A DNA stretch of 64,000 bases. Origin: Baylisascaris procyonis. Its lineage: Eukaryota; Nematoda; Chromadorea; Rhabditida; Ascarididae. The position numbers and the translations under genes are program-made. The stretch covers positions 3,038,001 to 3,102,000 of the forward strand of contig JAZARR010000154.1 of assembly GCA_037389465.1 (NCBI GenBank), written 5' to 3'. This document shows, in pieces, positions 14,180 to 26,649 of the stretch. Within the stretch, counting starts at the first letter, position 1, and the number at the start of each line of letters is the position of its first letter. The notes under the pieces are model-generated. The model was not told the DNA's origin. It was given only the letters and a program-made list of their open reading frames with translations, and did no database searches.

Positions 14180-15849
14180 ATCTCCACTTGTTTTTTTAAA
14201 AATAAAACACTCATCGGAACGATTCCAATATGGTTCCTTCCCCTTGATCTAAATAAAACAAATGCAGAAGCGTGATGAACAGTCGGGTGGTTATAGGCTT
14301 TCATAATTGCACTCATAAAACCGAAAAAAATTTCTTTAATTATCAAAAAAAAAAAACAATAAAATGTGCACTGCAATGCATTCGTATTCTAATTAATCGG
14401 CCACCCATAAAAAACTTTTATCAGAGATTCTTTTTTTTTTGTCGTCTAATCGGTGTAAAATGAAAAATCTAATGGTTGAAAGTTCATAAAAATTTCGGGC
14501 ATTTTTATGCAACTTTAAGCAGCTGAAAAATTAATGGGCCAAATTGAAAGGCTAAGTTGTAAGATAAGTTATGCGATTCATGTTTTTTAGCATTTGATTC
14601 AGCGTCTGTCGATTTGAAACCACTCGAAAGGCATAAGGCCAAGCCATTTTAATATGATATTTACATATTATTAGCAGATTTTTTTTTAAATTTGCATTTT
14701 GATGTGTCGAAGTGGGAAAACAAAAAACTGTTTGAGCATAAACGGAAAACACATAGTGAGCCAAACAACGGAAACAACAAACGGAAAAGCAGAAAGTCAT
14801 TTACAAAACGATTTTCCGGAGATATGGACATCAGATTCATCGAGATTTAATAAATCTGGGTAGCAGTGGAGTGAAAATCGAAACGATTCAGCCATAGTTT
14901 GTAAGATGAAGAAGCGGCTGCATCAACGATAATTGCATGAAGCAGATTTGGCGATTGTGCACCATGTAAGTGGTAAGTGTGCGCAACGCTGTTTGTATGC
15001 TGCAACATTTTTTTGGCGAGTTGAAACTTATACTTACGATAGAGAGAGGTGAATGGAAGTATAAATTTATAAGAAAGAACCAAATCAAACTGTTGATTTT
15101 AGGTTGGAGCTTTTTTTAAGCTGTTAGTGCAATTTGGTTGATAATCACTGCTGTAAACGTTGCGAAAAGCGATACGGATGAAGCATTTATCGGTGTTCTT
15201 TAATACTTCGATATCGACATCTAAATAAAGTGACCTCACAAAAGCATTGTAGCTCGAAATGACTCAGCAGTAACTTATAAAAGATTTTCTATAGTGTTCG
15301 ATGTTGTGAGTTGGTCTAAAGGCATTAACTCCCTATAGAGTTGCTGTGGAAAATAAATTAAATTCAAAATCAAATCAAAAGCGCTTCATGTGGAGTGTTG
15401 AAACACGAAGAATCTCTCATCATTTTCATTTCATCGTCAAAATTTCTCGGAAAAGACGCTTATTGGAGGGCGTTTTTTCTATTCATGCAGCTTCATATTG
15501 GAAAACTTCATTAGCAAGTGATGTCGTCGTAAAGCTTATCGAAGTTTTCGGTTGACCACGGTGATTTGGGGGTTCGATGTATCCCGACCCCCTAGGAGCT
15601 ATCGATTTATGGAGTCTCGAAAGCACCATCGATCTCTATTGTTTGTTCCACTCATTAGCCGCCAATAAAATATTACGACTGCAAAGGTTGAAGATTAACT
15701 CTGAGTGATTTTTATCCGCACTTTATGAATATCTGACATCTTGTAGAATAGCTGTTGTTGCATCAGAAGTATCTGTTTCTACTCCGACGTATCAGCGTTT
15801 CGACAATATTTGTAAGGTTGCTCAATGGAAATTTCTTCGATATTGGTAA

Positions 15850-15905
15850 CTCAAACTTGGAAATAATTTGGGTAATTCTCATTCCCATATTTAACTTGGG
15901 TAATT
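15850..15905 (-). other. SL1-like spliced-leader fragments (antisense)
   Basis: The plus strand reads CTCAAACTTGG (15850-15860), TTTGGGTAATT (15867-15877) and AACTTGGGTAATT (15893-15905). The first and third are exact matches to the complement of nematode SL1 (leader core AATTACCCAAGTT and its end CCAAGTTTGAG). They are broken and reordered. No SL RNA body, splice donor or Sm site follows, so this is not a working SL RNA gene. Confidence 0.35.
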
Positions 15906-17579
15906 TTCCCACTTACTTAGCATGTTTGGCAGGAATTTCATGCATAATTTGTTTCGCCATAAAAATATGAAAAAAAATACATAAGAAATACGAATAAAAA
16001 AACAAAACTACTTGATTATAGATTTATTTCAGTTACTCATTGTCAAACAACTCGGTTATCTCTATTCTCTTATTCAATTCTCTTCCTTTTATTTTTTTAT
16101 TTATTTATTTTTTTTTTTGCTTGTCCGAAACTGCCACAAAGCATGACATTTCTAGTTGTTTGGCGAATATAATAACAACGCTGCTATTTTATAGGCCGTA
16201 AATTTGATAAGAGTAACTACTGTTATTGATATGTAACAGTTACTCTTACAATATAAGAATGTGGAAAATACAAAGTACAAAATTGAGGTGCCATTTCATC
16301 GATTGGCTTCCAGAATTCAAATGAGTGCAGCTGTTGCTGTCTATCGTTAAATAAGCAATTGTCTATGGTTTAAATAATTTTTGAATGGAAAGCATTTGAA
16401 AATTACATGAAAGGAAGACATATCTCAACGTTTCATTTGAAGTTCCATAGAACCACATTGGATAAAATTTTAAAATTTAAAATTTATACAATAAAATGTT
16501 CTATATGTTAACTCTCCTAATCAATCCTTGCACAACATCCTTAATCTTTCTCCAAAAATGCATGGAGAGGAGGAAAAATGGAGAACTGGTATGCGGAGGA
16601 GTCCGATATCCCCTACATGGGGTTTTATTAAGAACCTGAAGAATAATATTGCAAATTACAAGTAAACGACAATAAAAATTACAGTTCAGATGTACTTATT
16701 CCTTGAGATTTTGCAGAAGGTGTTGTGTTTTCATCGCAGGTGTCCTTACGTTCTTGCGAGAAACAGCTGCCATGCTTTTGCAAGTGATTTCAATTCTCGC
16801 TCGTTGAACGACTTGCAGCTTTGCAAGTTTTTTATTGCTTTTTCTAATATCCGCCCACTGTAAGCATCATTATTTTCCAATGAGCACCCATATTCTTCGA
16901 TGATGTTGCTTGTCGTTGATGAGCAACTTCAGCACTCATAAAATAAGTTAGAGTACTTATGCAACAAGCTAATGCAAAATTAGAATTGCTTCGAAAGAAT
17001 TTTCTTCATAGTTTTGTGCACATATAGCAGCTATATGCAATCGTCTTTTCGCTAGGTTATAAGTACAGATTTGTTGAATATGAAAATCAAAAACCATTTG
17101 GGAATATGTTTTATTTATTTATTTCATCTTCTCAAGGAGGGGGGGGGGAGAATGTAAGCGTAAACAATAAAAAAGAGCGAAATATTTTCGGATCTACAAT
17201 GCGAGCGAATAGTTATACAACGCATTAGAGCAGCAATAGTGTGTAGATCGAGATGACTTAACCACAATTCAAAAGCTAAAGAGTGAGCGCATCAACGATA
17301 TCGATAGAGAGCAGATTCTAAACCCGCGCAACACAAAACTGCAAACTATGCAGAACATTGTCTATACTGCAATATGTTCTGGCGAACTGAAATTAATGCG
17401 CACATCACCTCAAAGAGGGGCAAAGTGAAATATTTCTGATAGTGGAATGACAGAAAAACCGCACATAATTTTACAACAAATAATCACATCAAAATTGAGT
17501 TTGCAATGTTTCAATAATTTCAGGCTAGAGATTATTAGCTTGATAATGTAATTTTAATGGTATAGGGTACGGTGGATTT

Positions 17580-18160
17580 CACGAAAAGCAATACGGCTGA
17601 ATACGATTTCGAGGAACATCGTCAGCATATATGAGAAACAAAACAGAACCCAAAATACTTCTTTACGGAGCGCTACTAGGAATTGAGTATAGAGCGGAGT
17701 AGCTATCTCCCTCCTATTGTTGCTCGAAAATTTCGTTCACATAGAAGTGCCCTTACCCAGTTTAGCAATTTACCGATGACGTCATATTTTTCCGGGTTCA
17801 AGAGGAGATTTTCATGACTGACGACATTAAAATCCCTCATATAATCAATATACACTACTTCGGTCTGAATTCTCATATTCATTGCAGAAACGTAGCCGCT
17901 AAACTAGAGAAAAATTAAGACCTTATGGATCGACCAGGAATAAAGCCGAATTGTAGAGGGTCTAGAAGGTGATTCCGAATTAAATGATTTATCAGCACAC
18001 TTCGGACAATTGTCTCGAAAACTGCAAACGAAGGAAGTGAGAATAGTTGGAAGATAGCTTTTTACTGAGGTGATGGATACTTTCTTCAGCAAAGGTGAAA
18101 TGAATATACACTTCCAAGAAACGGTAGATAGGGACATGACGGGGAACGCCAGAAAATTAT
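17580..18160 (-). mobile_element. Decayed non-LTR retrotransposon (LINE) reverse transcriptase
   Basis: Minus-strand reading in three broken frames shows consecutive reverse transcriptase blocks. First come the finger region (FISPLLKK, then an SxxSYLPTxLTSF-like block) and a FETIVRSVLINHL helix with LLDPLQFGFIPGRS. Then comes palm block A (VVYIDYMRDFNVVSHENLLL), followed by IGKLLNWVRALLCERNF. Last is the block normally reading GVPQGSxLGPLLFLxYINDLP, here LGSVLFLIYADDVP. Order and spacing are those of the Jockey/CR1-type family. Stops and frame changes separate the blocks and no endonuclease or 3' tail is seen, so it is a dead, truncated copy. Confidence 0.82.
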
Positions 18161-20361
18161 AGTAAGCGGTTATGAGATTGCTTGTGCGGTGTGTTTTAGA
18201 AACGATGATGGGATGCTGTCACCAGTGTTTGTTGCTGAGCATATAAATAACCTTTAAAACTGAGTCACCTGTAACATCAACAAAACTCAAATACTCATTG
18301 CAATATACAGGTAAGCCCGACATCACAGCGAAGCATAGGTAAATCCGACAGCACATTGTTAACTTCCGTAAAAATACTTCAGAAATACTCTGCGAGCGTG
18401 TTACATCTCGGTTGGCGATCAGTAATCTTATGCGAAAATGATGGAATTAACTAGGGATTTATACGTTTTTTTTTACAGAGAAGAGCGAGCAACTGACTGT
18501 TAACGAATTCTTCTTAATGCTTACAAAGATGTCTAAATCTCTTCTTTCATGGCATTCTTTCCCTTTAGATGGAATAATTTTTTAATGTTTCAACTTTACC
18601 GTTAGTTGCTCATTTGCTTCAGTATCAATCCGAGACACCGTTCGGGCTTGTTGAAAATATTGCTCCCCTCAATGCCCAGTAAAGCTCAGTCCCATTAGGC
18701 TCTATTTTGGCCTAGTCAGGCTTATTTCTATTTGGCTGTGTTTTCGTTGTTATGTGAATCATAGCGCTAGAATTTGTGCGAATTATGAGATTGTAAGAAG
18801 CCTGCCGGTCAAAAGCAATGAGCACGCAAGTGTGACGGGCTTATCGATTGCTGTTTGGCGAGAGAAGGGTGCCACGAAACGATTCTATATCTGAGTCACA
18901 CAACAACACTGCGTTCTGAGTCAGCTGCCGTTTATCCTTTATTCTTAGTGGACATATAATGCCCACTTTACAACTAAACTCTTTTATTAAATATAAACTA
19001 GTAGACTTTTCAGTTAGAAGGGGTAATTTTTTGTGACGGTCCAAAGTAATTTACTGAGGGAGATGGGAAGGGGAGGGGCGAGGGAAGGAGTGCGGAAAAA
19101 ATATTTCTACGAGGAAATTAGATCTTACTAATGTTCAGTAAAGATAACCGTGTTGTTCTTCTCGTTGATTCAATTCAACCATTAAGAAAATATTTCCTCC
19201 AGGATAGCCTCAATATTTACTGCAGTAAAAAATTCATGATTATTCACATATATATGTAAATGCAATAAGCTGTTTTCCACATTTGAATTGTAAATACTTT
19301 TTTTTGTGTTGCATCATTAATGCATAACGTTAGAGCAAATTCGACTGTTAGTTTATCTACTTATGGAAGATGACATTTGCGCCTCTAAATGGCCATCAGA
19401 ACGCGATGCATCAATAGAGTGCAAGTACAAACTGCCGTCTAAAAAACTTGCCCTTCCTAGCCCACTAAGTGAGCCATTTGCTATTCGACGATCCCTATCC
19501 ACTGGTTGGATTTAGAAAAAAAATGTTTTGTCCAGTTTTGTATATTTTTGTTGATGGAGACGATTTTATGCGATATTTGTTTAACGCTGTTTTGTCGCGC
19601 ATGAAAACTTAGTGACAGCAGGCTGAATTCATGCCTGCACTTTTTTCTCATCTAAGGATGGATTTTCATTTCCCACCTCACAATCGTTATAGTTGGAATC
19701 TGAGACAGATTGGAGTTAACTTTGTCATAAAACGTCAATCGTTATTTGATTTCTATAATTTTTTGAAATTGGCTTTTGTGCCAATTACTTCAAAATTGCT
19801 TAGAAGATCTTCTTGAACAATGGCGATGCATGGTGGGGTGGATGAGAGAAAGATAGTGGATGGCGGTGACGAATGAATCGAACAAAACCATAATTGATTC
19901 TAATTTTAGTGCCTTCGAAACAACTTTACACCTAAGGAAAGCATCACGGATGTGATCTGTTTATGTCTATCTTTCTCTCAAGCGTCGTTGAAATTCCAAC
20001 GATGAAATATGAATAAATTTCCCACTCTAGTTTTTAATTCCGGAGGAATTCAGCTGAATTCTATCTGAGCAACTCAAGTTCACAATCACATCCACTTACC
20101 AACAATGAGCAACCCATGCAAAGAGAATGCGAGGGCTATCACCTTATATTTTCCACCTGGGTATCCTAGAGTGTAATGCATAGCGCATCAATCTTATGAT
20201 GTGTTTCATAGTTGTGACTATAATGGAATGCAAACCATTTCGATGCGATGTGAATAAGTGCATTTCATAATTTAGAAACTGTTATCGCAAATTTTGCATT
20301 TAAATTGCAAAATATTAAATTTTATTTGCTTTCTTGAAAATGGAAACACTTTGCAAAAAAA
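18161..20361. other. Intergenic, no gene seen
   Basis: AT-rich, with a G-rich purine patch near 19060-19090. Nothing in it resembles the endonuclease or gag part expected upstream of the adjacent LINE remnant. Confidence 0.4.
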
Positions 20362-20400
20362 AAAATTAAAATTAAAATTAAAATTAAAATTAAAATTAAA
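20362..20400. repeat. (AAAATT)n microsatellite
   Basis: About six uninterrupted copies of the hexamer ATTAAA/AAAATT after an A-run. Confidence 0.9.
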
Positions 20401-20944
20401 CCGAGAAGCTTTTACAACGATAAATTATAAAAACTTGCTGCAATTTGCGTAAGAATTGATATACGAATATTCCTCACCCCAATCCACTCCTCGCCTTTCC
20501 CATTCCCATTCCCCTTCCTCGCATCCCATCGCAATGGAAATTTACCCGAATATTTACTTATCTATTCCCCTATTCAGAAAAAAAAAAGTTTCCGAAATAA
20601 GCAGCAAGCTTTTTCATTTCACACAATTTGATTTTTTTTTTATTTTTTATTTTTTTTTGAATTGGACAGAATTGTGAGGCGAAATCATTTATGTGGTGTG
20701 GTAACCGCAATCCAGTTTACATAACGTATTTAACGAGTGCGAACAGATGGAGCATCCAATTTTATGTTTCCGATTCTAACTCCTTTACTGATGGTATTTT
20801 TCTTTGATTTCTATTCTTTCATTAGTATCTAATTTCCCCGTTGATGATCGCAAAATTCCCAATAATCTTTTTTAAAAGCCCACTTTAATTATAATATTTT
20901 TTTGAAACATAATTGCACTCTTTTTTTTATTTTCCAAAAAATTC

Positions 20945-20967
20945 GCATAAATTTTAAAAATTTATGC
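20945..20967. repeat. AT-rich perfect inverted repeat
   Basis: GCATAAATTT (20945-20954) and AAATTTATGC (20958-20967) are exact complements around a 3-nt loop. It lies about 60 bp upstream of TGTC-type repeat copy B and may be one end of that element. Confidence 0.6.
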
Positions 20968-21009
20968 ATTTTTGCCAACTAACATTTGTAAGGTGTATAA
21001 TGAAGATGT

Positions 21010-21130
21010 CTTATCCATGCAGCGTGTGTATGGATGCATCCGTTTGTCTGTCTGTTTGTCTGTCTGATGTCTGTCAAACATTTCGACTCAAAAATCGCTG
21101 AAATAAGAGTAGCGGTAATTGATGATTATA
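21010..21130 (+). repeat. Dispersed TGTC-microsatellite element, copy B
   Basis: TTTGTCTGTCTGTTTGTCTG is followed by ATTTCGACTCAAAAATCGCT and GAAATAAGAG. The CGACTCAAAAATCGCTGAAAT segment matches the post-microsatellite segment of copies A and C. Confidence 0.6.
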
Positions 21131-21569
21131 AGAGGCGCTATAAAATAAACCTCTTTCGCCAACTTACAAGGCAATCTGTCAGTTTCGAAAAGAATAATAA
21201 ATGCCTAAATGCATAAAAGATTTTTTTTTTTGCATTTTGTAGCCAGTCGGCTTGCAGGAAAAAATCTGTTTTGAGTGATTTGTTAGAGAATCGAATCAAT
21301 TGAAATATAAATGCGTTATTCTGCATCATTGATCATTTGTTTATAATTCTGGTGTGATGAGAGCAATCTAGAAAGCATGTATCGTGTCAATGCTCTACGC
21401 GCTTTTCAACCATGTTTCCATTTTTTCCAACTCTTATTGGGTTTTTTGGTCTTTGTTGCATGTTGATCTATTTTCTTTAGGTTACTGCAAAGTTATAGGG
21501 AAACCTTCGACTTCGAAAAATATTTCTGCACTTTTATAAGTTTTTTCTTTGCAGAAAATGTGTTATGTT

Positions 21570-21650
21570 GATGCCAACATGTCTGTGTCTGCCTGCGCAT
21601 GCCTGTCAAGCTGTTAACTTCGAATCACGACTAGCTCTCCGACTTTTCTT
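21570..21650 (+). repeat. Possible TGTC element, copy F (short)
   Basis: ATGTCTGTGTCTGCCTG is followed by TTAACTTCGAATCACGACTA, resembling the ACTCAAGAATCACGGAG segment of copy A. Weaker than the other copies. Confidence 0.35.
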
Positions 21651-22265
21651 CAATTCACTCATTCCCAGAAAAGTTGAAAACGGTCAAAGGGATCACGCAG
21701 TAACAAATCACTTTTAGACGCGGGAAAAAGGCGATTCTTGGGTCGACCCTTTGTGCAATCAACCATTTTCATTTGTAAACGTACCGTTGAGTGGTGTTGT
21801 TGCTCGCTGAGATCTGTGGGGTTGTTCGGTATGGCTTGTTCACCTTTTTGAGTATTTTTTCTTGCCAAAAGTGTAATCGGCGTTGAAGATGTGCAAAGAA
21901 ACGTTCCCAAATTGGGAAGCCATAAGCAAGGTTTTGAAAACTTTCTATAATTTATTTAGAAATATCTACAATATTTCCTTTTTACTATTCTTTTTACCTT
22001 CACACATTTCTAACCCCTTCTCCTCCTTCCTATTCTTCCTCTACTTGTTTGTTTTGTTATCCTCATGCTGGCGTTTTAATGCTTCTAACTTATTGCTGAA
22101 GTCTAGAGACTGCAGAGATTTTCTTCGACTAAATTTGCGATCATGCAGTTAAAATATTTTGTGGTCGTGTAATCGAGGGTACCTAGAGAGGGCTTATGCG
22201 GCTAGTAAAGCACCAGTCGAAAGCACATCTTTTTTGCTGCCCGATCGGGTACATCGTCGGCGATG

Positions 22266-22266
<1 letters not shown>

Positions 22267-22309
<43 letters not shown>
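22267..22309. repeat. (AT)n microsatellite
   Basis: About 21 AT units. Confidence 0.95.
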
Positions 22310-22312
<3 letters not shown>

Positions 22313-24662
22313 ATTTTTTTATAATTTGCTTAGCGCTTGCAATGAATCGCATCAGTTCGATGCGAATTCCTCTCTGCAAAACGACCGCAAAACGAAATTG
22401 ATCTTACTTGTCTACGTGCATTCCCAATGCATATTTTCCGTTGTTGATCATCTACAACAAAATTCTTCTATATTGCTGTTATTAACGATATATTGTAAGT
22501 AAGCTGTCTTAAATGGGATACCACAAACAAGAATACGCACACCGAACAACAAATAGTCCTCTTTATAGAAATTTAGAAGATATTAGTGTGGTGATAGCAT
22601 TGCTTCTTCAGCTATCAAATCGTAGAGTTGCAACTTGCTTAAGCTAAATGCACAGATCATTTATATTTTCGTTATGAGGGAGAGAAATATTTGGATTTAA
22701 TGTTCGATAGATTATAAAGTGTTATTTCTTATTTCATTAAGAATTCATTGATTCTAATTATGATACTTTATGACAAATAGAGCCTTTCATACTCGTGTTT
22801 TATGAAGATTGAGATGAAAACATTGAAAGTTACGATATGAAACAGTGGAATCGTTCAAAAAATGGGGTAGGGTTCTATTTATTTGGAATGATATAACCTC
22901 TGAAAAAAAGGGAATCTATTTCACCCATTTCATCCACTACGATTATTCATCATATCTTTCTTCGTTTAAAAATCCCCTCAACGGTAAACTAGTGATATTC
23001 TTCATTAACTGCCTCTTCCAATGATAGAGAAGGCGGATGGGTGAAGGGGTTGGGGATAATCTTTGCTGCAATAACATGGATTTTTGCATCGATCATCAAC
23101 TATTTCAGGTTTTAATGCGCCTAGGATGTGTATAAAAACGCTAATTTTACGGATATCAATGTTTATTGCGAATGCAGTTGAAATTCTCTTCACGGAATTC
23201 GAGTGCATAAAAAAACGAAACACATGCACTCATTTCTGATTTGACAAAGTGCATACAAACAAATGAATTCTCATGAGAACATTTTTATTTCGCAATTCCA
23301 ATCGGTTAAAAAATCGAATTTTTTGAGTGTTTCGATTTCAGTGCGCACATATGTTCAGCAATATGGCTAATTTCCGTTTTTCTGAAGTTTTTTTTCCGTC
23401 GTTAATAATAATAATAATTTTATATGATTGTATTTCTATCATTATATGCATCGGACACACAAAACTTTCTTTGAATGAATTAAATAATGCGCATCATTTT
23501 CAAAAAATTCATTTCAATTCTTGCATTAATTCTTTGACTTGTATTATATTCAAATCGCATTTATTATCAAGTATAGATACATTAATTATAATTATGTTTT
23601 CATGTACAATTGTATATTTCAAAAATTCAAGAACAAAAATTTCATTGAATGATTAGCATATAAGTTAGAAGATGCTCTTGTTGGAAATATGAAGAATGAC
23701 TATCGGCATCATTGTTCCTTCTTGAAGATAAAGAGCCAATAAATTTTCGACTCTCATTGGTTCATTGTGCTTCTCGAAATGCACCTGATTGAAGAGTTGG
23801 TTGTTGAAGTGATTGCTTATTTTCTAAGATCATAATCATTGATTCTTATCAATGATATGCCTATCATAGAATATTTTAATATGGGAAAATAGTGTTGATG
23901 ATAGAGTTGATAGATGCAACAAGATGAGATGATTGTGTATTGCAAGCGAGTGTCGAAAATCGATGCGTTACTTCATCGTTTCTCACATGAAATAGCCATC
24001 TCTTGCGTGGTATGGCACATCGCTTGACGGCCATCTAAACTACATCCACCCACTGTTAACATTCGTGTGCCTTGCTAATGTGCCCTATTCTGTTTTTTTT
24101 TTTGCCTTACGCTTTCTATACGCTCCCTTCCTTCTCTTCCTTTTCCCTCCCTTCCTCACCCATCCTTCAATGCAAAATTTTCCCTTATAAAATTAGTTAC
24201 TTTATCTCATCATCGTTTCCGAACAGTCGTCTCATTTCTACGCCATTATTATGCATTTTTGCATATTTATATTTGCAAAGCTACTTATGACAATGTCACG
24301 TCTGTTGATATGCATGAGCATATATGTTCGTTTCTTTGGTGATTTCCGCTCAAAATCCATGGAATGTAGAGATGAGGAATTTGATGGATATATTCTGCAC
24401 CATATGGTGACATCTTATGTCACCTCCATTATGAACTGGCTGATCAGTGTCGAAAGAAATTGCAAAAAAAATTAGATGCCAAAGAATTTGCCCACTAAAT
24501 TTCATTTTTTGATCACTCTGATTACAAAAAAGGATTCCTTTTTGAAAGATTTGTGCGAGAAGCTACTATATACTAGTTGAAATATGATTGCAATGCTCCA
24601 AATATTTTATTCTTTATTGACAACTTGTGAAATTGATTGGTTAGATGAATAGAATGCTAAAA

Positions 24663-24690
24663 ACACATATCGTGCCAGCCAACTGGCACG
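24663..24690 (+). repeat. Dispersed palindromic element, copy 2 (best hairpin)
   Basis: CACATATCGTGCCAGCCAAC then TGGCACG. The arms GTGCCAG and CTGGCAC pair perfectly over 7 bp around a CCAA loop. Preceded by CTAAAAA as in other copies. Confidence 0.65.
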
Positions 24691-25927
24691 TTTTTCCATT
24701 TATTTTATTTCGAATTCTGCGTTAATTTTTGCCTCCATGATTGTTTGAAAAATTTCTGAGTCATTTTTTTTCATCCCCACAAACGATTGCCTGATTGCAT
24801 AAAGTAATTTGCTGTCCACGTAGATTCGCTGACGTTGCTTATACATTTTGACGCAATATAAAAATATCTATATTGAAGCGACTTTTTTTATTTCCGGTTT
24901 GTAAGCAATTATTTTACGGTTGTTTAGTCTTTATGAATAATTTCATTGACCACTCAAGTATGAAACGATTTACTTTAGAATTGATTGCAATATCAGCGAC
25001 TAAAACATATTTCCTATCCTTTTTCTCTTATATTTTGAGGAAACTTTTTTTTTTCTTCGTCTAATTGCCGTTTCATCTTATGACATTTTTTTGTTTTTGA
25101 GTTCTTTTAATGGCATCATTTTTGCATCCAATAAAAATGCCGCTAAAAGCGCATTTATGTTTATATATATCTTTTCGATCCCACCACGAATGACCTTTGT
25201 TGACTTTGACTTGTTATTACATTCTTCTCTCTTGCGCCACGAGTTGTATCGTATATTGTTTACATAATCGAAAAGCGATTATTCGTTGTCTTTACATAGT
25301 AATGACAGGATAGGCCAACCAAAGGTGCAGATATGATACCAATTATCAAGCTTTATCTCTATTGAAGGTGATGAGTTGAAACTTTCAGACAGACACAAAC
25401 AAATGCCATCGCAGTTCACTTCTTGATAAATACGCATGACCGTTTGTTATTTAAAAAATAAACTCTATAAGTTTTACGATTCGCCAGTAAGGGCCGCTTC
25501 TTGTATGAGTAATTAGTCCGCAACTTGTTCTTCAATTCCAGCTGCGATTTTATTCGTTATCTCCTCGGAGATTGTGTTATCGCTTTCACGCACTTCTTGC
25601 AAGAAGCATATCAAGGCAACATCGCATCTATATGTATACACCACAAAGCCGATTGCGATGGTGTTTGCTTGTATCTGACAACTCCAACTCATAACCTCTA
25701 AGAGGGATGAATTTTATTCATTGATTTTCCCCAATATCCATCGTCATTCCCAACGATCATCTGCTTCATGACATATCAACATTTCGATGTGCAGTAACAA
25801 TTACGAATTAATTCAATTCCACTGCCGAGAGAATAGGCTGTGATCGTGCAGTGGGATAGCATATGGTGTATTGTTTCTCTGTTTCTATGTGCTTCAAAAA
25901 ATTCTCAAAGGATATGCGAAACGTCAT

Positions 25928-26080
25928 GGCTGTGTATTTGTCTGTGTATGTGTCTGTTTGTTTGCCGAAAAGTCTCGACTTAGAAACCACTAAAATTTGG
26001 CAACAAAATATCGTTAGGTATAATGTAAGCTTTAAGGTGGCCTCCTGTATTAGCACTGAAGTTGATCTATTGGCTTCGTA
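25928..26080 (+). repeat. Dispersed TGTC-microsatellite element, copy C
   Basis: TGTGTATTTGTCTGTGTATG and TGTCTGTTTGTTTG are followed by TCTCGACTTAGAAACCACTA, then AAATTTGGC, ATAATGTAAG and AGGTGGCCTCCTGTA. Best match is to copy A. Confidence 0.6.
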
Positions 26081-26280
26081 AGGAGTTATTGACGCTTTGG
26101 AAGACAAAAATTCATATGTTAGCTATCAACTGCTCAGATTATCATTTCACATTGTTTGGGTGGCAATATACCAAACTTTTATATAAGTTTTGAACATTTG
26201 GGTCACTTAAGATATATTTGCATTGTTTGTTCAAATTTTCTTATTTTTTGATAATTTATATAGCTGAATGTTCCAAGCCG

Positions 26281-26313
26281 AAAAAGCACATATCGTGCCA
26301 ACTCGTTTGGTAT
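26281..26313 (+). repeat. Dispersed palindromic element, copy 3
   Basis: AAAAAGCACATATCGTGCCA followed by ACTCGTTTGGTAT. The right arm has drifted, so the hairpin is imperfect, but the 20-nt left part is the family consensus. Confidence 0.65.
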
Positions 26314-26649
26314 TCTGCGCCTACTGAATATTGATGTGGGCAAATAATTTGTTTTACAAACTGCAGTATCTCTCCTCTGCAACGCCCTTCAAACAGAAAC
26401 TGCAGAATTGTTTAGGCGAAAGAATTAGAGAAAGAATTGAAAGGATGTGAAGGAAGAATTGAGAGGCCATCCTTGGCCATACTTACGTAAACGCCTTAAC
26501 GATTTTTGCATCATCCCATTTCCTTTTTTTTTTTTTTTATCGAAAGGAATCGACTACACAACAAAAGCTTCGTTTTATTTGCGCAAAAAATGACTCATGA
26601 AATTATCGTAGCGCTTTTATATTCTGGTGTCAGGTGGTTGTATCCTGTT

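Larger units (their letters stand above)
13629..17579. other. Intergenic, no gene seen
   Basis: Contains a palindromic element at 14152-14179 and SL1-like fragments at 15850-15905, listed separately. At 15571-15595 GGGGGT and ACCCCC could pair around a 13-nt loop. No convincing coding frame. Confidence 0.45.
22310..26649. other. Intergenic, only dispersed repeats
   Basis: No coding frame I can support. Contains two palindromic elements (24663, 26286) and one TGTC-type repeat (25928), listed separately, and pyrimidine-rich tracts near 22015-22060 and 24115-24185. Confidence 0.45.
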
